31,249 nucleotides of DNA from the NCBI GenBank assembly GCA_041665185.1, contig JBAYJH010000019.1, positions 1 to 31,249 of the forward strand. The letters are read 5' to 3'. A program made the translations under genes and the position numbers. Shown here in pieces: positions 24,744-31,249 of the stretch. The notes beneath the pieces are model-generated. The model did not search any database and was not told where the DNA came from. It saw only the letters and a list, made by a program, of their open reading frames with translations. Source of the stretch: JACRAR01 sp041665185 (lineage in GTDB: Bacteria > Pseudomonadota > Gammaproteobacteria > Burkholderiales > Rhodocyclaceae). Each line of letters begins with the position of its first letter. The first letter of the stretch is position 1.

Positions 24744-25391
24744 TCATTTCTTGTCCCAGATGTAGTAGAAACCCGGGTCGGTGCCGAGTTCTTCGTGCAT
24801 GCGGAAGTGCTCGGTCTCCTTGAGCAGCTTCGAGACGTTGCTGTCGGGGTCTTGCTTGTCGCCGAAAGCCAGCACGCCGGCAATGCAGGAGTTGACACAG
24901 GCCGGCGTTACTTCGGGATCGACACCCGGCGTTAGCCCATTGATCTTGGCCGCATCGACACGATCCATGCAGAAGGTGCATTTGGTCGCCACCGACATAC
25001 GGCGTGCGTCGAAGCGCGCCTCCTCGTGGGCCATCGGCGTTTCACCGTAGGCGAACTCGACGCGGTGGCTGATGTGGCGCGCCTGATAGGGACAGGCCAC
25101 GGCGCAGTAGCCGCAACCGATGCACTTCTCGTAATCGATCTCGACCAGGCCGTCGTCGCGCTGATAGGTCGCGGTGGTCGGGCAGACGTGCATGCAGGGC
25201 GGATCGCCGCAATGCTGGCAGCCGACCGGGATGAAACTGCGGCGGACATCCGGGTATTCGCCGCTCTCGACGTCGATGACCGATCGCCATTGCACGCCGG
25301 GCGGCGTGGCGTTGGTCTGGCGGCAGGACGCGGTGCAGGTCTGGCAGCCGATGCAGCGGCGCAGATCGGCGGTCATGATATAGCGCGTCAT
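24744..25391 (-). CDS. padC: Phenylacetyl-CoA:acceptor oxidoreductase iron-sulfur subunit
   Basis: This 215-residue DmsB-like electron-transfer protein has four [4Fe-4S] sets: Cys13/16/19/23, 58/61/66/70, 90/93/96/100 and 138/141/165/169. It carries electrons from the molybdenum subunit to the membrane anchor. The start at 25391 is fixed by an ATGA overlap with the padB stop. A longer in-frame stretch upstream to 25895 is a shadow of padB. It has no signal peptide of its own, consistent with a cytoplasm-facing complex. Confidence 0.94.
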   Translation of the reverse strand: MTRYIMTADLRRCIGCQTCTASCRQTNATPPGVQWRSVIDVESGEYPDVRRSFIPVGCQHCGDPPCMHVCPTTATYQRDDGLVEIDYEKCIGCGYCAVACPYQARHISHRVEFAYGETPMAHEEARFDARRMSVATKCTFCMDRVDAAKINGLTPGVDPEVTPACVNSCIAGVLAFGDKQDPDSNVSKLLKETEHFRMHEELGTDPGFYYIWDKK

Positions 25392-28132
25392 TGCGGCGAC
25401 TCCAGACGCCTCACGCCGACCCGCACCAGGTCTGCCCCTGAGCCGGTGGAGTCGGTCAGCGCCATCGACATGGCGATCAGGCTGTTCATGCTCGGCGCCT
25501 TCAAGTCCTTGGCATAGGGTGTGGCCCAGTGATCGAACTGCCCCATCATCAGCAGGGTGTCGGGACGGATGCCCTGGGACAGCATCGCCGGTCCCTGGGT
25601 CTTGCCGGTGTAGGAGTGCACCTCGACCAGGTCGCCGTCGGCGATTCCCAATTCCTCTGCCTTGGCGCGGTTGATGACCACGCCCTTGTGACCGCGCAGG
25701 TTGCCGGCGACCTCGTCCATCAACTGGATCCCGACATTGCTGCCCCAGGCATATTGCATGCTGCGCGAGGTGATCAACCAGAACGGAAATTCCTTGAGCG
25801 GCCCGCCCTGCTTGATTGTCTCCTGCTCCCAGATGCCCGGAAAATCGTGCACTGTCGGCAATCCGCCGTATTCGCAGAGCTGGGTGTCCCACCATTTGAT
25901 GCCACGCTCATGGAGCCGGTTGCCGAGTTCCAGGCCGACGCGATAGAGGCGTTCCTGGAAGGGCATCTCGAAGCGTATGCCCTGCTTCTTGAGCTCGGGA
26001 AACAGATACCAGGCGAGGCGCGAGATCGGCCGGGTGCGCAGGCCGTGCTGCTTGTACCAGTCCAGGCCGTCGCTGTCCGTGCCGTTGGTCAGCTCCGCAC
26101 TGGCAGCGCGGCAGGTATGGTTCCAGATGGTGTCGACGGAGTGCCGTTGCGTAGGGTCGAGACTGAAATCATAGTGATCGGTGCGCAGGCTGACGCAAGC
26201 CGAGCCGCGATTGATGGCCTTGTTGTAGTCCTCCAGCAGGCCGGCGCGCACCGCCAGTTCGGTGGCGATCTCGGTGAAGTCGCGGGTGTCGCCGTGCGGC
26301 TTGACCGCCGGCTGGCGCAGCGCGAAGCCTTCGTGGTCCCAGAACTGCTCGATGAACTTGCTGCCGCCGACGCGGATCAACTGGGTGCTTTCGAAGTCGG
26401 TGCATTCCGGCAGCAGCACGTCCGCCATGTGGTTGGTTTCATCGTAGCTGTAGGCGAACGCCACGATGAAGGGGAACTCGGCGATACGCTTGACGACTTC
26501 CTTGGTGTCCCAGAAGGAAATCGAGGGGTTGGTGCGATAGCAGAACCAGATGTCGGGGGCGGTGACCTTGGGCCAGTTCTCCGGCGACTCCTTCTGGAAC
26601 ATCCAGGAGAAGTGGGTGGGGCCGAGCGCGGTGCTCCAGGGCGAGTTGGCCGACAGCGGCACCATGGTGCCGTGGGCGTTGCGCACCGCCGGGTTGGGTG
26701 CCCAATGTTCCTTGCTGGTCGGGTTCATCGGGTAATACATGAAGCCGTCTTCATTGATCTTGACGCTCGCCTGGCGGGTGGTGGCCGGGCGGTTCAGGCG
26801 CACCGTGGTGCCCAGTGTGCCGCCGGGAACTTCCAGTCCGCCGACCAGGCAAGCCAGCAGGGTGCGGGCCCAGACCGCCTCGTAGGCGCCCCAGCCGTTG
26901 TTGACGGTCCGGCCGAACTGGATCGACACCGGGCGGTAGGGCAGTACCTGGCCTTCGATCTCCACGGTGGCGCCGACCTGGGCTTGTTCCACCCACTCGG
27001 CGGCGATGCGCCGCACTGTTCCGCTCTTGATGTCGCAAGCCTTCTCAGCCCACTCCGGCGTATAGGGTTTCATCTGGGTGATCAACTTGCTGAACGTGGT
27101 TTCGCCCGCATAGCTGCGGTGCTGCCACTCCTGGCCATCGGCGCCGACTTCCAGGGCGTCGACGGTGAAGCTGCCTTCCAGCGCCGGGTCGGTATCCGGC
27201 GTGTCGAACGGCACTGCGGCGTTGCGTTTGAGATCCCACAGCAGCGGCTTCTTCGTTACGAGGTCGCGCAGATAGAAGCCGTTCGGGCCGACCAGATAGG
27301 GCGAGCCGGTGTGCTGCTTGAGGAAAAACACGTCCAGCGATTCACGCGGCAATTCGCGGACCAGCACATGGATCATGCTGAACAGGAAGGCGGCATCGGT
27401 CTTGACCTTGATGGGAATCCATTCGGCCGAAGCGGCCGCGGTGACCGACAGATGCGGCTCGAAATCGATGCGCTTCAGGCCGCGGGCGCGCGCCTCGCCA
27501 TGCCGCCAGCCGCCGACTACGCCACCTGAGGCCTCGACGTTGCCGCCGAAGGACAGCACGTAATTGCAACTGGGCGTGTCCGGGCAGACGGTGAAGGCGC
27601 GGTGCCACAGTTCGCCGTAGAGGTGTTCGGAGTGCGTGCAACTGACACCCTGCCCGCTGCCGAAGCTGAAATCCACCGGCCCCCAGGCCGCCAGGAAAGC
27701 CGGGAAGGTGCCCATGTAATAGGTCGGGATGCCGCCGCCGCCGAAGCTGGCCGCCGCGCGCGGATAACCTTCGGCGTTGCGCAGCCCCTTGGCACGGACT
27801 TCTTTCATTTTCGCGCCGATGATGTCGAAGGCTTCATCCCATGAAATCGGCACGAAGCCCGGATCCTGGTCGCGCCCCTTCTTCGGGTTGGTGCGCTTCA
27901 TCGGCCCGCTCAGGCGATTCGGACTATAGGTCTTCTGGATCAGGCCATAGGCCTTGACGCAGCACTTGCCGGCGCCCGGATGTACCGTGGCGGCGTCGAA
28001 ATTCGGCTCGATTTCGGTGGCGACGCCGTCCTCGACCTTGACGGTCAGCAAGTCGGGCCCAGCCACGCATTGGTAGCAGTACTGGGGAACCTTGCGCGTC
28101 TCGTGTGCCGCGTCGGCAGGTGCAACGTTCAT
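25388..28132 (-). CDS. padB: Phenylacetyl-CoA:acceptor oxidoreductase molybdenum subunit
   Basis: This 914-residue molybdopterin enzyme of the DMSO reductase family oxidises the alpha-carbon of phenylacetyl-CoA to give phenylglyoxylate. The N-terminal iron-sulfur region has Cys19, Cys22 and a Cys57-Cys58 pair; the third cysteine of the usual CxxCxxxC is a proline (Pro26). Middle regions SWDEAFDIIG, NRLSGPMKR and a VLLPECTDFE substrate/cofactor segment fit the family, and the C-terminal MGD-binding domain includes INRAKAEELGIADGDLVEVHS. A cysteine in GQGVSCTHSEH is a candidate Mo ligand, not proven. No twin-arginine signal is seen, so the active site faces the cytosol, as its CoA substrate requires. 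The ATG at 28132 has GGAGGAGAAG upstream; the frame extends to 28243 without support. It is the first gene of the operon. Confidence 0.93.
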   Translation of the reverse strand: MNVAPADAAHETRKVPQYCYQCVAGPDLLTVKVEDGVATEIEPNFDAATVHPGAGKCCVKAYGLIQKTYSPNRLSGPMKRTNPKKGRDQDPGFVPISWDEAFDIIGAKMKEVRAKGLRNAEGYPRAAASFGGGGIPTYYMGTFPAFLAAWGPVDFSFGSGQGVSCTHSEHLYGELWHRAFTVCPDTPSCNYVLSFGGNVEASGGVVGGWRHGEARARGLKRIDFEPHLSVTAAASAEWIPIKVKTDAAFLFSMIHVLVRELPRESLDVFFLKQHTGSPYLVGPNGFYLRDLVTKKPLLWDLKRNAAVPFDTPDTDPALEGSFTVDALEVGADGQEWQHRSYAGETTFSKLITQMKPYTPEWAEKACDIKSGTVRRIAAEWVEQAQVGATVEIEGQVLPYRPVSIQFGRTVNNGWGAYEAVWARTLLACLVGGLEVPGGTLGTTVRLNRPATTRQASVKINEDGFMYYPMNPTSKEHWAPNPAVRNAHGTMVPLSANSPWSTALGPTHFSWMFQKESPENWPKVTAPDIWFCYRTNPSISFWDTKEVVKRIAEFPFIVAFAYSYDETNHMADVLLPECTDFESTQLIRVGGSKFIEQFWDHEGFALRQPAVKPHGDTRDFTEIATELAVRAGLLEDYNKAINRGSACVSLRTDHYDFSLDPTQRHSVDTIWNHTCRAASAELTNGTDSDGLDWYKQHGLRTRPISRLAWYLFPELKKQGIRFEMPFQERLYRVGLELGNRLHERGIKWWDTQLCEYGGLPTVHDFPGIWEQETIKQGGPLKEFPFWLITSRSMQYAWGSNVGIQLMDEVAGNLRGHKGVVINRAKAEELGIADGDLVEVHSYTGKTQGPAMLSQGIRPDTLLMMGQFDHWATPYAKDLKAPSMNSLIAMSMALTDSTGSGADLVRVGVRRLESPQ

Positions 28133-28171
28133 CTTCTCCTCCAATCCGCCAATGACGTGCCAACCACATAC

Positions 28172-28213
28172 GTGATACAGATTGCAAAATATCCTGTAGT
28201 AGTTTTGTATCAC
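28172..28213. promoter_or_regulatory. Inverted GTGATACA pair, probable padB operator
   Basis: GTGATACA lies at 28172-28179 and its exact reverse complement TGTATCAC at 28206-28213, 34 bases centre to centre. The second copy, read leftward, is TTGTGATACAA and fits the FadR/GntR consensus TNGTNNNACNA. It sits between the -10 box and the predicted padB transcription start, where binding would block transcription. A third copy is near the divergent promoter at 28366-28373. Confidence 0.55.
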
Positions 28214-28243
28214 AATGATAAACCAGCATCTGGCACGGGGCAA
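28208..28243 (-). promoter_or_regulatory. sigma70-like promoter of the pad operon
   Basis: Read leftward, -35 TTGCCC (28238-28243) and -10 TATCAT (28215-28220) are separated by exactly 17 bases, giving four and five consensus matches. The predicted start near 28208 leaves about a 75-base leader before padB. Confidence 0.55.
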
Positions 28244-28263
28244 GCCCGTAGCGAAAATCGAAT

Positions 28264-28277
28264 TTGACCCAGGTCAA
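28264..28277. promoter_or_regulatory. FNR-type palindrome upstream of padB
   Basis: TTGACCCAGGTCAA has half-sites TTGAC and GTCAA in the FNR/ANR arrangement (consensus TTGAT-N4-ATCAA), with one substitution per half. Its centre is about 62 bases upstream of the predicted padB start, close to the -61.5 class I activation position. Oxygen-responsive control would suit an anaerobic pathway. Binding is inferred. Confidence 0.45.
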
Positions 28278-28365
28278 GAGAGCGAGACAAACTTCTCAAC
28301 GGCTGTCGCTTGATTGTTCGGAGTGAAGCGGTATGGGTGTGAGGCAGACGATAGCCGTTTGTAAA

Positions 28366-28373
28366 GTGATACA
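28366..28373 (+). promoter_or_regulatory. Third GTGATACA box, at the divergent promoter
   Basis: GTGATACA lies inside the small palindrome AAGTG-ATA-CACTT (28364-28376). It covers the position where a -35 element would sit for the rightward promoter, consistent with one repressor controlling both divergent operons. Confidence 0.45.
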
Positions 28374-28388
28374 CTTCAGTGTGGTGAT

Positions 28389-28397
28389 TGGTATAAA
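28389..28397 (+). promoter_or_regulatory. Extended -10 promoter of the acyl-CoA synthetase operon
   Basis: TGG directly precedes TATAAA (28392-28397), an extended -10 element. No good -35 is present; its expected place holds the GTGATACA box. The predicted transcript starts near 28404, about 67 bases before the GTG start. Confidence 0.5.
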
Positions 28398-28456
28398 GCT
28401 GTATCTGTTTGTGCTTGATCGCCGGCGATGGCGAACCCAGTTCGAACCCATGATGC

Positions 28457-28464
28457 AAGGAGGT
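28457..28464 (+). promoter_or_regulatory. Consensus ribosome binding site deciding a GTG start
   Basis: AAGGAGGT is a near-perfect Shine-Dalgarno sequence 6 bases before GTG at 28471. The in-frame ATGs at 28333, 28450 and 28453 lie upstream of or next to this box and cannot use it, so the GTG is the likely start. Confidence 0.8.
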
Positions 28465-28470
28465 AGCCCA

Positions 28471-30570
28471 GTGCAACAGCCTTTGAATCCAAAATCAGCC
28501 GGCCCGGCCCAAAGTTCCGCCATCAGCGCCTTGTTCATGCAGGCAGCGGGCGCCGGGCGGAGCGCACTCGACGGCGCAGAGCTGCACAATCTGCTCGGCC
28601 ATCTCGGCATCAAGCTGGATCAAGACAATTCCCCACCTGTGAGCGCCATTGACGTGCGCATCAGCCTGAACAACACCCGCGAGTTCGGCGTGGTGATCAG
28701 CGCCGGCCTGGGCGGCATCGATTCCGAGCTGGATGAAGACAATTTCAGGAAAGACCGTGCCGCCGTCTATGCCAGCGTCGAACTGACCGATGCCGAGGAT
28801 TTTCTTGCGCTGTTCCAGCGCACCCTGGCTTATCAGAAACTCGCGAGCCTGGCGCAGCGCTACGGCCGGCCGCTGCCCGACGGTCAGCTCAAGGCTTGTT
28901 TCGACAATCTGGTGACGCTGGGGCGGTGCCTCTCGCCGACCAGTCCCGACGCGCCTTGCGTACTGCAAAGCCTCGAATTGAATCCCGTACATTGCAGCAA
29001 TCAAATGGTAGTCACGGCGGCCCGCTGTGAGTTCCGCGCACGCACCGCCGGCAGGCTCAGCCGCCCCATCCACAAGATCGACAAGCTGCTGCACCCGGCT
29101 TCCATCGGCATCATCGGGGTCTCCGGCAGCGGCATGAATTTCGGCCGAATCATCCTGCGCAACCTGATCGGCAGCGGCTATCCCAAGGAGCGCCTGACCA
29201 TCATCCGTCCCGGTGAGACCGAAATCGACGGCGTCAAGTGCGCCGAGAGCCTGAAGGCGCTGGACCACAAGCTCGACCTGCTGATCGTGGCGATCGCCGC
29301 CAGCGCGGTCTACGACCTCGTCGACGAAATCATCGCCACCGATTCCGTCGAGTCGGTGATGTTGATCCCCGGCAGTCTGGGCGAGACCCTGAAGAGCCGC
29401 GAACCGGCTGCCGCCCTGGCCGGTCGAATCAATGCCGCCCATGGCCAGCCCGGCGGCGGCCCGATCTTTCTCGGCGCCAACTGCCTGGGCGTGGTGTCGC
29501 ATCCCGGCGCCTACGACTCCTGGTTCATTCCCCTGGAACGGCTGCCCAAGCCGCAGAAGAAACCCGAGAGAAATTCCGTCATGCTGAGCCAGAGCGGCGC
29601 CTTCATGATCACCCGCCTGAGTCAGAATCCCTGGCTCGATCCGCGCTACATGCTGGCGATCGGCAACCAGACCGATCTTACCCACGGCGACATGCTGAGC
29701 TTTTTCGCCGAACGCCCGGACATCGAGACCATCGGCGTCTACGTCGAAGGTTTCAAGGATCTCGATGGTCTAGCCTTCGCCCAGGCGGTGCGCCAGGCGG
29801 TGCTCAAGGGCAAGCAGGTGGTGGTGTATAAGTCCGGCCGCACCGCGCCCGGTGCCGGCGGCGTCATGGGCCACACCGCATCCATCGCCGGCGGCCTGAC
29901 GCTGTTCGAATCGCTGGTGCGGCACGCCGGTGCCATCGTCGCCGAGGATTTCAATACTTTCGACGATCTCTTCTACATGGCCGGCGCCCTGCACCACAAG
30001 ACGGTACGCGGCAACCGCCTGGGCGCCATCAGCGGCGCGGGTTTCGAGGCGGTCGGCATGGCCGACTGCATCAAGTCGGATACCTTTTCGATGCAGATGG
30101 GGACTCTGGAAGCGGATACCATCAAGCATGTCGAGGAAATCCTGGTGGCCAAGAAACTGGACGCGCTGGTGGAAGTCAGGAATCCGATCGACATCAATCC
30201 GGGCGCCGACGACGAGGCTCACCTACAGATCACCGAAGCCTTCATCCGGGATCCGAATATCGACGCCGTCGTGGTCGGCCTCGACCCGACCGCGCCGTCC
30301 GTCAGAGCCCTGGAGCAGAGCAAGCTGCGGCCCGGTTTCGACCTCAGCGACCCGAAGAGCACCGTGCATCTGATGCCACCGATCGTCGACGGCAGCGACA
30401 AACCCATCGTCGGCATCGTCGATGGCGGCATGTTGTACGACACCATGGCGGCGAAGCTGATGGACCAAGGCGTCTGCGTATTCCGCAACTGCGCGCGCGG
30501 CACCAAGGCGCTGGTGCGCTACTTCGAAGCCAGGCTGAATGCCGAGAGCCTCATCCAACGAAATCGCTGA
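28471..30570 (+). CDS. NDP-forming acyl-CoA synthetase with truncated ATP-grasp domain
   Basis: ADP-forming acyl-CoA synthetases make an acyl-CoA from acid, CoA and ATP through an acyl phosphate and a phosphohistidine. The 699-residue protein has, in order, a shortened ATP-grasp-like domain (about 15-190), a CoA-binding Rossmann domain (about 207-330, IGIIGVSGSGMNFG) and a ligase domain with the phosphohistidine candidate His468 in GGVMGHTASIAGG. Compared with the next gene, residues 29-49 and 60-190 align, but about 75 residues between them are missing, including the VVVKI-to-HKSDVGGV nucleotide-binding segment. LELNPV, a later ATP-grasp metal site, remains. It probably depends on the downstream product for ATP use. 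Divergence from padB and shared control boxes suggest activation of phenylacetate or a related acid. Confidence 0.88.
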   Translation: MQQPLNPKSAGPAQSSAISALFMQAAGAGRSALDGAELHNLLGHLGIKLDQDNSPPVSAIDVRISLNNTREFGVVISAGLGGIDSELDEDNFRKDRAAVYASVELTDAEDFLALFQRTLAYQKLASLAQRYGRPLPDGQLKACFDNLVTLGRCLSPTSPDAPCVLQSLELNPVHCSNQMVVTAARCEFRARTAGRLSRPIHKIDKLLHPASIGIIGVSGSGMNFGRIILRNLIGSGYPKERLTIIRPGETEIDGVKCAESLKALDHKLDLLIVAIAASAVYDLVDEIIATDSVESVMLIPGSLGETLKSREPAAALAGRINAAHGQPGGGPIFLGANCLGVVSHPGAYDSWFIPLERLPKPQKKPERNSVMLSQSGAFMITRLSQNPWLDPRYMLAIGNQTDLTHGDMLSFFAERPDIETIGVYVEGFKDLDGLAFAQAVRQAVLKGKQVVVYKSGRTAPGAGGVMGHTASIAGGLTLFESLVRHAGAIVAEDFNTFDDLFYMAGALHHKTVRGNRLGAISGAGFEAVGMADCIKSDTFSMQMGTLEADTIKHVEEILVAKKLDALVEVRNPIDINPGADDEAHLQITEAFIRDPNIDAVVVGLDPTAPSVRALEQSKLRPGFDLSDPKSTVHLMPPIVDGSDKPIVGIVDGGMLYDTMAAKLMDQGVCVFRNCARGTKALVRYFEARLNAESLIQRNR

Positions 30571-30610
30571 ACCCATCATTCGTCACGTATCCACACACAG
30601 AGGACCCACC

Positions 30611-31249
30611 ATGAGCGCAACACTGATCCACGACATCTTCCGGGCCGCGCACAGCGAGGGGCGGTCCGCGCTGTTCGAGCATGAGGTCTACCGGCTGCTC
30701 GCCGCGGCCGGCGTTGCTTCGACGCCACGAAACGCGGTGCTCGCCGGCGGGGCCGAGCCGTCGGACGAAGTCCTGGCGTCGTTCACCGGCAGCCGGGTGG
30801 TGGTGAAGATCGTCTCCGGCAGCATTGCCCACAAGTCGGACGTGGGCGGGGTCGTCGTCGTGCCCAACCAGCCGACGGCAGTGCGAACCGCCTGCCAACG
30901 CATGCTCGCGGAGCTGTCGGCACAGGACATTGCGGGGCTGATGCTGACGGAATTCATCGAAGCCGACGCGCCGGGTTCCGGCAGCGAACTCCTGGTCGGC
31001 CTCCGCAACACGCGCGAATTCGGCATGATACTCAGCGCGGGGATAGGCGGCGTCGACACCGAACTCTTTGCCGGAGGCTCGCGCCGGGGGCAGGCGGTGG
31101 TGTCAGCTTCGACCGCGCTGACCACTGCTGAGGAATTCCTCGAAATTTTCAAACCGACCATTGCCTACCGGAAGGTCGCCGGACTGACGCGGGGTGGCCG
31201 CCGGCTGGTGTCCGACGCAACCCTCCTCCAGTGCTTCGGCGCCTTCATC
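30611..31249 (+). CDS. NDP-forming acyl-CoA synthetase, ATP-grasp subunit or domain (cut by window edge)
   Basis: The first 213 residues are visible and the frame is open at the edge. They form an ATP-grasp_5 domain: VVVKIVSG (residues 63-70) with the nucleotide lysine, then HKSDVGGVVV (74-83), MLTEFIEADAPGSGSELLVG (111-130) and NTREFGMILSAGIGGVDTEL (133-152). This is the beta-type half of ADP-forming acyl-CoA synthetases and holds the very segment lacking in the preceding gene. It follows that gene by 40 bases, with GAGG about 9 bases before the ATG, so both should be in one operon. Whether it ends as a separate beta subunit of about 240 residues or continues into its own CoA-ligase domains cannot be seen. 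Confidence 0.85.
   Translation, partial: MSATLIHDIFRAAHSEGRSALFEHEVYRLLAAAGVASTPRNAVLAGGAEPSDEVLASFTGSRVVVKIVSGSIAHKSDVGGVVVVPNQPTAVRTACQRMLAELSAQDIAGLMLTEFIEADAPGSGSELLVGLRNTREFGMILSAGIGGVDTELFAGGSRRGQAVVSASTALTTAEEFLEIFKPTIAYRKVAGLTRGGRRLVSDATLLQCFGAFI

Noticed and set aside
25529..27529. A 666-codon rightward reading frame opposite padB
   Set aside because: It lies entirely within padB on the other strand, has no recognisable motifs and a composition typical of antisense frames in high-GC genes. padB has full family motifs and a strong ribosome site.
28333..28470. An earlier ATG start (28333) for the acyl-CoA synthetase
   Set aside because: The extra 46 residues include the predicted promoter and Shine-Dalgarno sequence, and the GTG at 28471 has ideal spacing.
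28495..29685. A 396-codon leftward frame opposite the acyl-CoA synthetase
   Set aside because: It is an antisense shadow; the rightward frame has a consensus ribosome site and clear domains.
1..31249. CRISPR arrays, insertion sequences, transposases, integrases or phage genes
   Set aside because: I found no regularly spaced short repeats and no recombinase or transposase motifs in any convincing reading frame.

Overview
The window reads as chromosomal DNA of a Betaproteobacterium that degrades aromatic compounds anaerobically, most likely Rhodocyclales/Sterolibacteriaceae-like. That placement is an inference from the high-GC coding style, the mltD-gloB-yafS-rnhA-dnaQ-tRNA order and a complete phenylacetyl-CoA/phenylglyoxylate oxidation operon. 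It is not a database result.

Region 1 (137-5569, minus strand) is a tightly overlapped sugar-nucleotide operon. Read in its own direction it is: glucose-1-phosphate cytidylyltransferase, CDP-glucose 4,6-dehydratase, the unusual PMP/[2Fe-2S] C-3 dehydrase (RfbH/E1 type), an RmlC-like epimerase, an NAD(P)-dependent 4-ketoreductase/epimerase and a DUF5672 protein. Together they point to a CDP-3,6-dideoxyhexose. An epimerase step followed by a reductase makes an ascarylose-type L-sugar the leading guess. The flavin/iron-sulfur reductase that should partner the dehydrase is not in the window.

Region 2 (5570-11595) is divergent from region 1. It holds a promoter region, a probable type I secretion substrate with four pre-peptidase C-terminal-like repeats, a 12-bp inverted repeat enclosing a second hairpin, and the ABC and membrane-fusion subunits of the exporter. 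No TolC gene is present.

Region 3 (11600-16041) is a conserved housekeeping block: mltD, gloB, a yafS-like methyltransferase, rnhA and dnaQ, then tRNA-Val(CAC), whose 3' end overlaps the end of dnaQ in antisense, and tRNA-Ser(GGA). A large unrecognised lipoprotein follows (16082-18061).

Region 4 (18086-28132, minus strand) is a pad-type operon in the order padB, padC, padD (phenylacetyl-CoA:acceptor oxidoreductase, Mo/FeS/membrane anchor), padE, padF, padG, padH, padI (five-subunit NAD-dependent phenylglyoxylate dehydrogenase), then an xdhC-family gene. The products would convert phenylacetyl-CoA to phenylglyoxylate and then to benzoyl-CoA, CO2 and NADH.

Region 5 (28133-31249) begins with a 338-base control region containing an FNR-like palindrome, a sigma70-like promoter for padB, an extended -10 promoter for the divergent gene and three copies of GTGATACA. 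It then runs rightward into two NDP-forming acyl-CoA synthetase genes. The first (28471-30570) carries the CoA-ligase domains plus an ATP-grasp domain from which about 75 residues of the nucleotide-binding N-lobe are missing. The second (30611 to the edge) begins with an intact ATP-grasp domain. This looks like an ADP-forming, two-component way of activating the pathway's aromatic acid in place of the AMP-forming PadJ ligase. It is the most interesting feature of the window. Bases 1-136 hold nothing I can name.
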